A stretch of DNA of 64,000 nt from Cheiracanthium punctorium (lineage: Eukaryota > Arthropoda > Arachnida > Araneae > Cheiracanthiidae), in assembly GCA_038373885.1 (NCBI GenBank), contig JAWZYV010019454.1, positions 124,001 through 188,000 on the forward strand. Direction: 5' to 3'. The position numbers and the translations under genes were made by a program. The stretch's first letter is position 1. Each line of letters opens with the position of its first letter. The notes beneath the pieces are model-generated. The model did not search any database. It saw only the letters and a program-made list of their open reading frames with translations, and was not told the origin of the DNA. This document shows positions 61,645 through 64,000 of the stretch, one piece after another.

Positions 61645-61960
61645 AAAACATGCCGCCCGATTTCTGTAGTGACTACAGTACCATTCTACCGTACCATGGG
61701 TTCAGATCTGGTACCCAGCATGGGTTTGGCTATCAAACATGCCGCCCGGTTTCTGCAGTGACTAAAGTACCATTCTACGGTACAATGGGTCCAGATCAGG
61801 TACCCAGCATGGGTTTAGGTATCATTTCGTTCATCCCTTCATAGGAGACAGCATTGGTCCACCTGCTAGGTGCCTTCATAACAAATAGACCAACGCTTCC
61901 GAACTTTGTAGTGGCTAATGCTTAAAAATGAAAAGTGCTGCCTTTAAAAAAAAGAAACAA
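61645..61960 (+). mobile_element. SINE family A-related element with an 89 bp tandem duplication
   Basis: Aacatgccgcccgatttctg (61647) recurs as aacatgccgcccggtttctg (61736). The unit is 89 bp, with about ten differences between copies, and each contains gtacccagcatgggttt. The tail cttcataggagacagcattg, cctgctaggtgccttcataa and tgtagtggctaatgc matches 24.36-24.48 kb. An A-rich end follows. The open frame at 61650-61844 is produced by the duplication. Confidence 0.75.
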
Positions 61961-62159
61961 AACGAAAGTTCAGTTTTATTAAATTCGTTACTTCATTTGA
62001 AATTTTCAGAAAAATAAATTTAAATTCTGTTATAGAAATGTGTTCTTGATTACTATCATTACTCTTATTATTAAAATATATTACAAACAGATATGTATGG
62101 CTATTTTGATGTATGGTTACGAGCAAAAAAGCTAGGTATACATTTGTGTTGTGCTGTGT

Positions 62160-62420
62160 TAAAGCAAACCTGCACGAGAGTATTTGCCTATGGAGGTGCC
62201 TTGGGCGAAGGACTTTTTAAGGAGTTCTCACGCATGTTCACGTTGTCTCAGAAGAAAACCTCCCAAAAGTCCAGAACTTTAGATAGACAGCAGTGCGGTA
62301 GGCCGGAAACCTGGACTTTTCCCACTTCAGCTATCTGCCATGTCCAGTTTTTTATCTACTCTGCGACGACTGGTGGGACTTTGGTATACATTTTTCCGGG
62401 CATCCTACACAGTCTAGGTA
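62160..62420 (-). mobile_element. tRNA-derived SINE, family B, copy 1
   Basis: Read on the minus strand from about 62375, tagataaaaaactggacatgg, gcagatagctgaagt, aagtccaggtttccggcc and taccgcac resemble a tRNA: an A-box-side gagca.tggac..gcagat-like stretch and a B-box-like ggtttccggcc. They are followed by a body ending gaactccttaaaaagtcc, ttcgcccaaggcacctcc and tctcgtgcaggtttgc. The same order occurs at 63.18-63.41 kb. The 115-codon plus-strand frame at 62093-62440, the longest here, lies over this SINE and is not a gene. Confidence 0.7.
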
Positions 62421-63175
62421 TATGGAAAGATTTATCTTAATTTTAAATTGAAATTGGCTAACATGCTAGCTTAGCATAACCATGTTATCAGCACTAAACA
62501 AATTGAACTTTGCATAAAAGCAAAATGTGCCAATGTTTTCTTTAATGAAATAATGCTCAATAGGACAGGACATATCTGTGATGATTTATAATTGATTCCC
62601 ATGGCACCCAACAAGTGTTCCAAAATAATAATAATAATAATTAATATATAAACTGTTATGGAAATTATTTTAATACATTATGCAAACAATATGTATATAT
62701 TGTACTTCTTCAAAACTGTCTTCCTCGAAAACTGTGTAACATTTTAAGTTTACCAAGATTCTGTAAATTTAAGAACCGCTGGAATGGACAGTGTTTTATT
62801 TTTTTTAATTTGTGTCATTTGAGATCATCTGAGAGTACTTTTAAACTGGCGATAAATTATAAAATAATTAAAATTTTGCAAAATAGCACAGAAAAAGGTA
62901 CTTATGCATTTTATTTCAGAAAATTAGCTCGCATAAGCTCCTTTACCACAATTAGCACACATGAGTACGTTTTATGTGTGTTATTTTGCGCAGTTTTAAT
63001 TATTTCATCTTTTAAATATTATTTATCTGTTGAGGGATTTTTGTGTAACGATTAATTATTTTTACTACTAATTTCAAATTTCAAATATATTATTTTATGA
63101 TATAAATACTAGATCGCTTGAACCAAATTAAAAATTAGAATTTAAATATAAATTATTCACGTGTGTTATGTTTAT
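62421..63175. other. AT-rich sequence without a recognisable gene
   Basis: An (AAT)n tract lies at about 62620-62642. The 81-codon frame at 62810-63055 has no recognisable motif. Confidence 0.5.
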
Positions 63176-63179
63176 GTTT

Positions 63180-63415
63180 TTTTGTGTTATGGCAAGCCTG
63201 CACAAAAAGCATCTGCCCACGCGAGGGGAAGTACCTTGGCAGGGGGGTTTTTTTAAACAGTTCTAACTCATGTTCGAGTTAAATCTAGAGAAAATCGACC
63301 CAAACTCAAAGTCGATCGATCGACAGCCGGGCTGTAGGCCTGAACACGGGATCTTCACGCTTCAGCCATCTACCATTTCAGTGCTTTATCCACTTTACGT
63401 GTGTTATTGTTCAGA
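63180..63415 (-). mobile_element. tRNA-derived SINE, family B, copy 2
   Basis: On the minus strand it starts near 63400: gtggataaagcactgaaatg, then gtagatggctgaagcgtgaa, gatcccgtgttcaggcctac and agcccggct. This is closer to a tRNA than copy 1, with a box-B-like gtgttcaggcc. The body shares the aactgtttaaa, aaggtactt and tgcaggcttgcc blocks with copy 1. A gatcgatcgat run lies inside. Confidence 0.7.
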
Positions 63416-63545
63416 AAATAAAATATGGGAACTATTTTCACATGTAATTAAAACTTTTTTAAACATTAAAACGGGGGGAGGGAGATAATTTCAAAACATC
63501 TTACAAATAATAACAAAATTGACACGAAACGTGTAGTTTATCAAT

Positions 63546-63781
63546 TAACCCTTTAACGCGCAGTGATCCCGCTGTGTGATCACCAAACTCTGACGTTTTG
63601 ACCGTTGCCAGTCAAGAAGAATAGATTTGATTTCTATAAAAATAGTTGCGAGTGACATAGCTCCACGAGAATCCTTTACTTTTTAGCACGTTCATTTCCC
63701 GTAAAAAATTGTCACGATTCTTTTGAACAGCACTGACTTCTGCTGAAAAATGGAAGAACACGAGAACAGATGGATAGATTG
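63546..63781. other. TTAA-started GC-richer tract, possible piggyBac-like end
   Basis: The sequence ttaaccctttaacgcgcagt at 63546 resembles piggyBac-type ends (TTAA target followed by CCCTTTRA), as does ttaactctttgaggcgc at about 37015. No partner end is inside the window, so this is tentative. Confidence 0.35.
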
Positions 63782-64000
63782 CCCAATGCTGAAAAAAGGG
63801 CAGCCGTTGCCATCGCTCGACTTAACTACCAGCAAGATGGCGGACGATCGAAACGTTCATCGCGTGCCACAGATCTAGAGACCAAAGACGCAGCTGGCTG
63901 TGCTCGCGCGCAGCCAGCTGCGTCGAAAAAGGGTCTCTAGATCTGTGGCACGCGATGAACGTTTCGATCGTCCGCCCTCTTGCTGGTAGTTAAGTCGAGC
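63782..64000. mobile_element. Palindromic family D, copy 2, running off the window end
   Basis: Bases 63782-63883 repeat 37040-37141 without any difference I can see. From 63815 onward the sequence is one hairpin. The centre is a 10-base loop (63901-63910) flanked by gacgcagctggctg / cagccagctgcgtc. The outer arms match through atctagagacc / gggtctctagat, gatcgaaacgttcatcg / cgatgaacgtttcgatc and gctcgacttaacta / tagttaagtcgagc. One arm reads aagatggcgg where the other has aagagggcgg. The right arm is still pairing at base 64000, so the element continues beyond the window. Confidence 0.88.

Noticed and set aside
62093..62440. 115-codon open frame, the longest in the window
   Set aside because: It lies over a tRNA-derived SINE in antisense; the GC-richer SINE body explains the lack of stops.

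Overview
The window looks like nuclear DNA from an animal, most probably an arthropod and plausibly a spider or another chelicerate. It is very AT-rich, every long open frame is short and unremarkable, and most of what can be recognised is transposon debris: mariner, piggyBac-like, hAT-like and pogo-like miniature elements, tRNA-derived SINEs, a non-LTR retrotransposon relic and many long-armed foldback elements. The arthropod/spider assignment is an inference from repeat style and composition. I see no complete protein-coding gene, no intact tRNA or rRNA gene, and nothing bacterial (no operons, ribosome binding sites or CRISPR).

Layout. 1-9 kb: AT-rich sequence with three foldback/MITE insertions and one old tandem duplication (6.1-6.9 kb). 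9-13.5 kb: a MITE, a SINE, a coding-like segment with a possible 147-base exon (10967-11113), a 660 bp foldback and a repeat with an internal array of about 175 bp units. 17.5-19.4 kb: a snap-back mariner relic, then two miniature elements 14 bp apart. 20.2-24.5 kb: a second copy of the arrayed repeat, hAT-like fragments, two perfect hairpins and SINE pieces. 25.9-33 kb: MITEs, including the first of two nearly identical TTAA-flanked elements (the other is at 42.8 kb). 35.4-38.9 kb: a diverged tandem duplication with a hAT MITE in one copy only, a palindromic family member, a longer hAT-type element with a 58 bp triplication, and two MITEs. 43.5-52.8 kb: more foldbacks, a mariner transposase relic, two adjacent foldbacks carrying four CTCF-like motifs, and a 1 kb tandem duplication with a 30 bp identical core. 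57-64 kb: weak coding-like frames, a retrotransposon RNase H-side relic, SINEs, and a near-perfect palindrome that runs off the window end.

No genes can be seen working together here. The region is best read as intergenic or intronic sequence repeatedly hit by short non-autonomous elements. The points most worth following are the convergent CTCF-like motif pairs inside a foldback family, the conserved core in the 1 kb tandem duplication, the snap-back mariner, the open-ended palindrome, and the possible exon near 11 kb.
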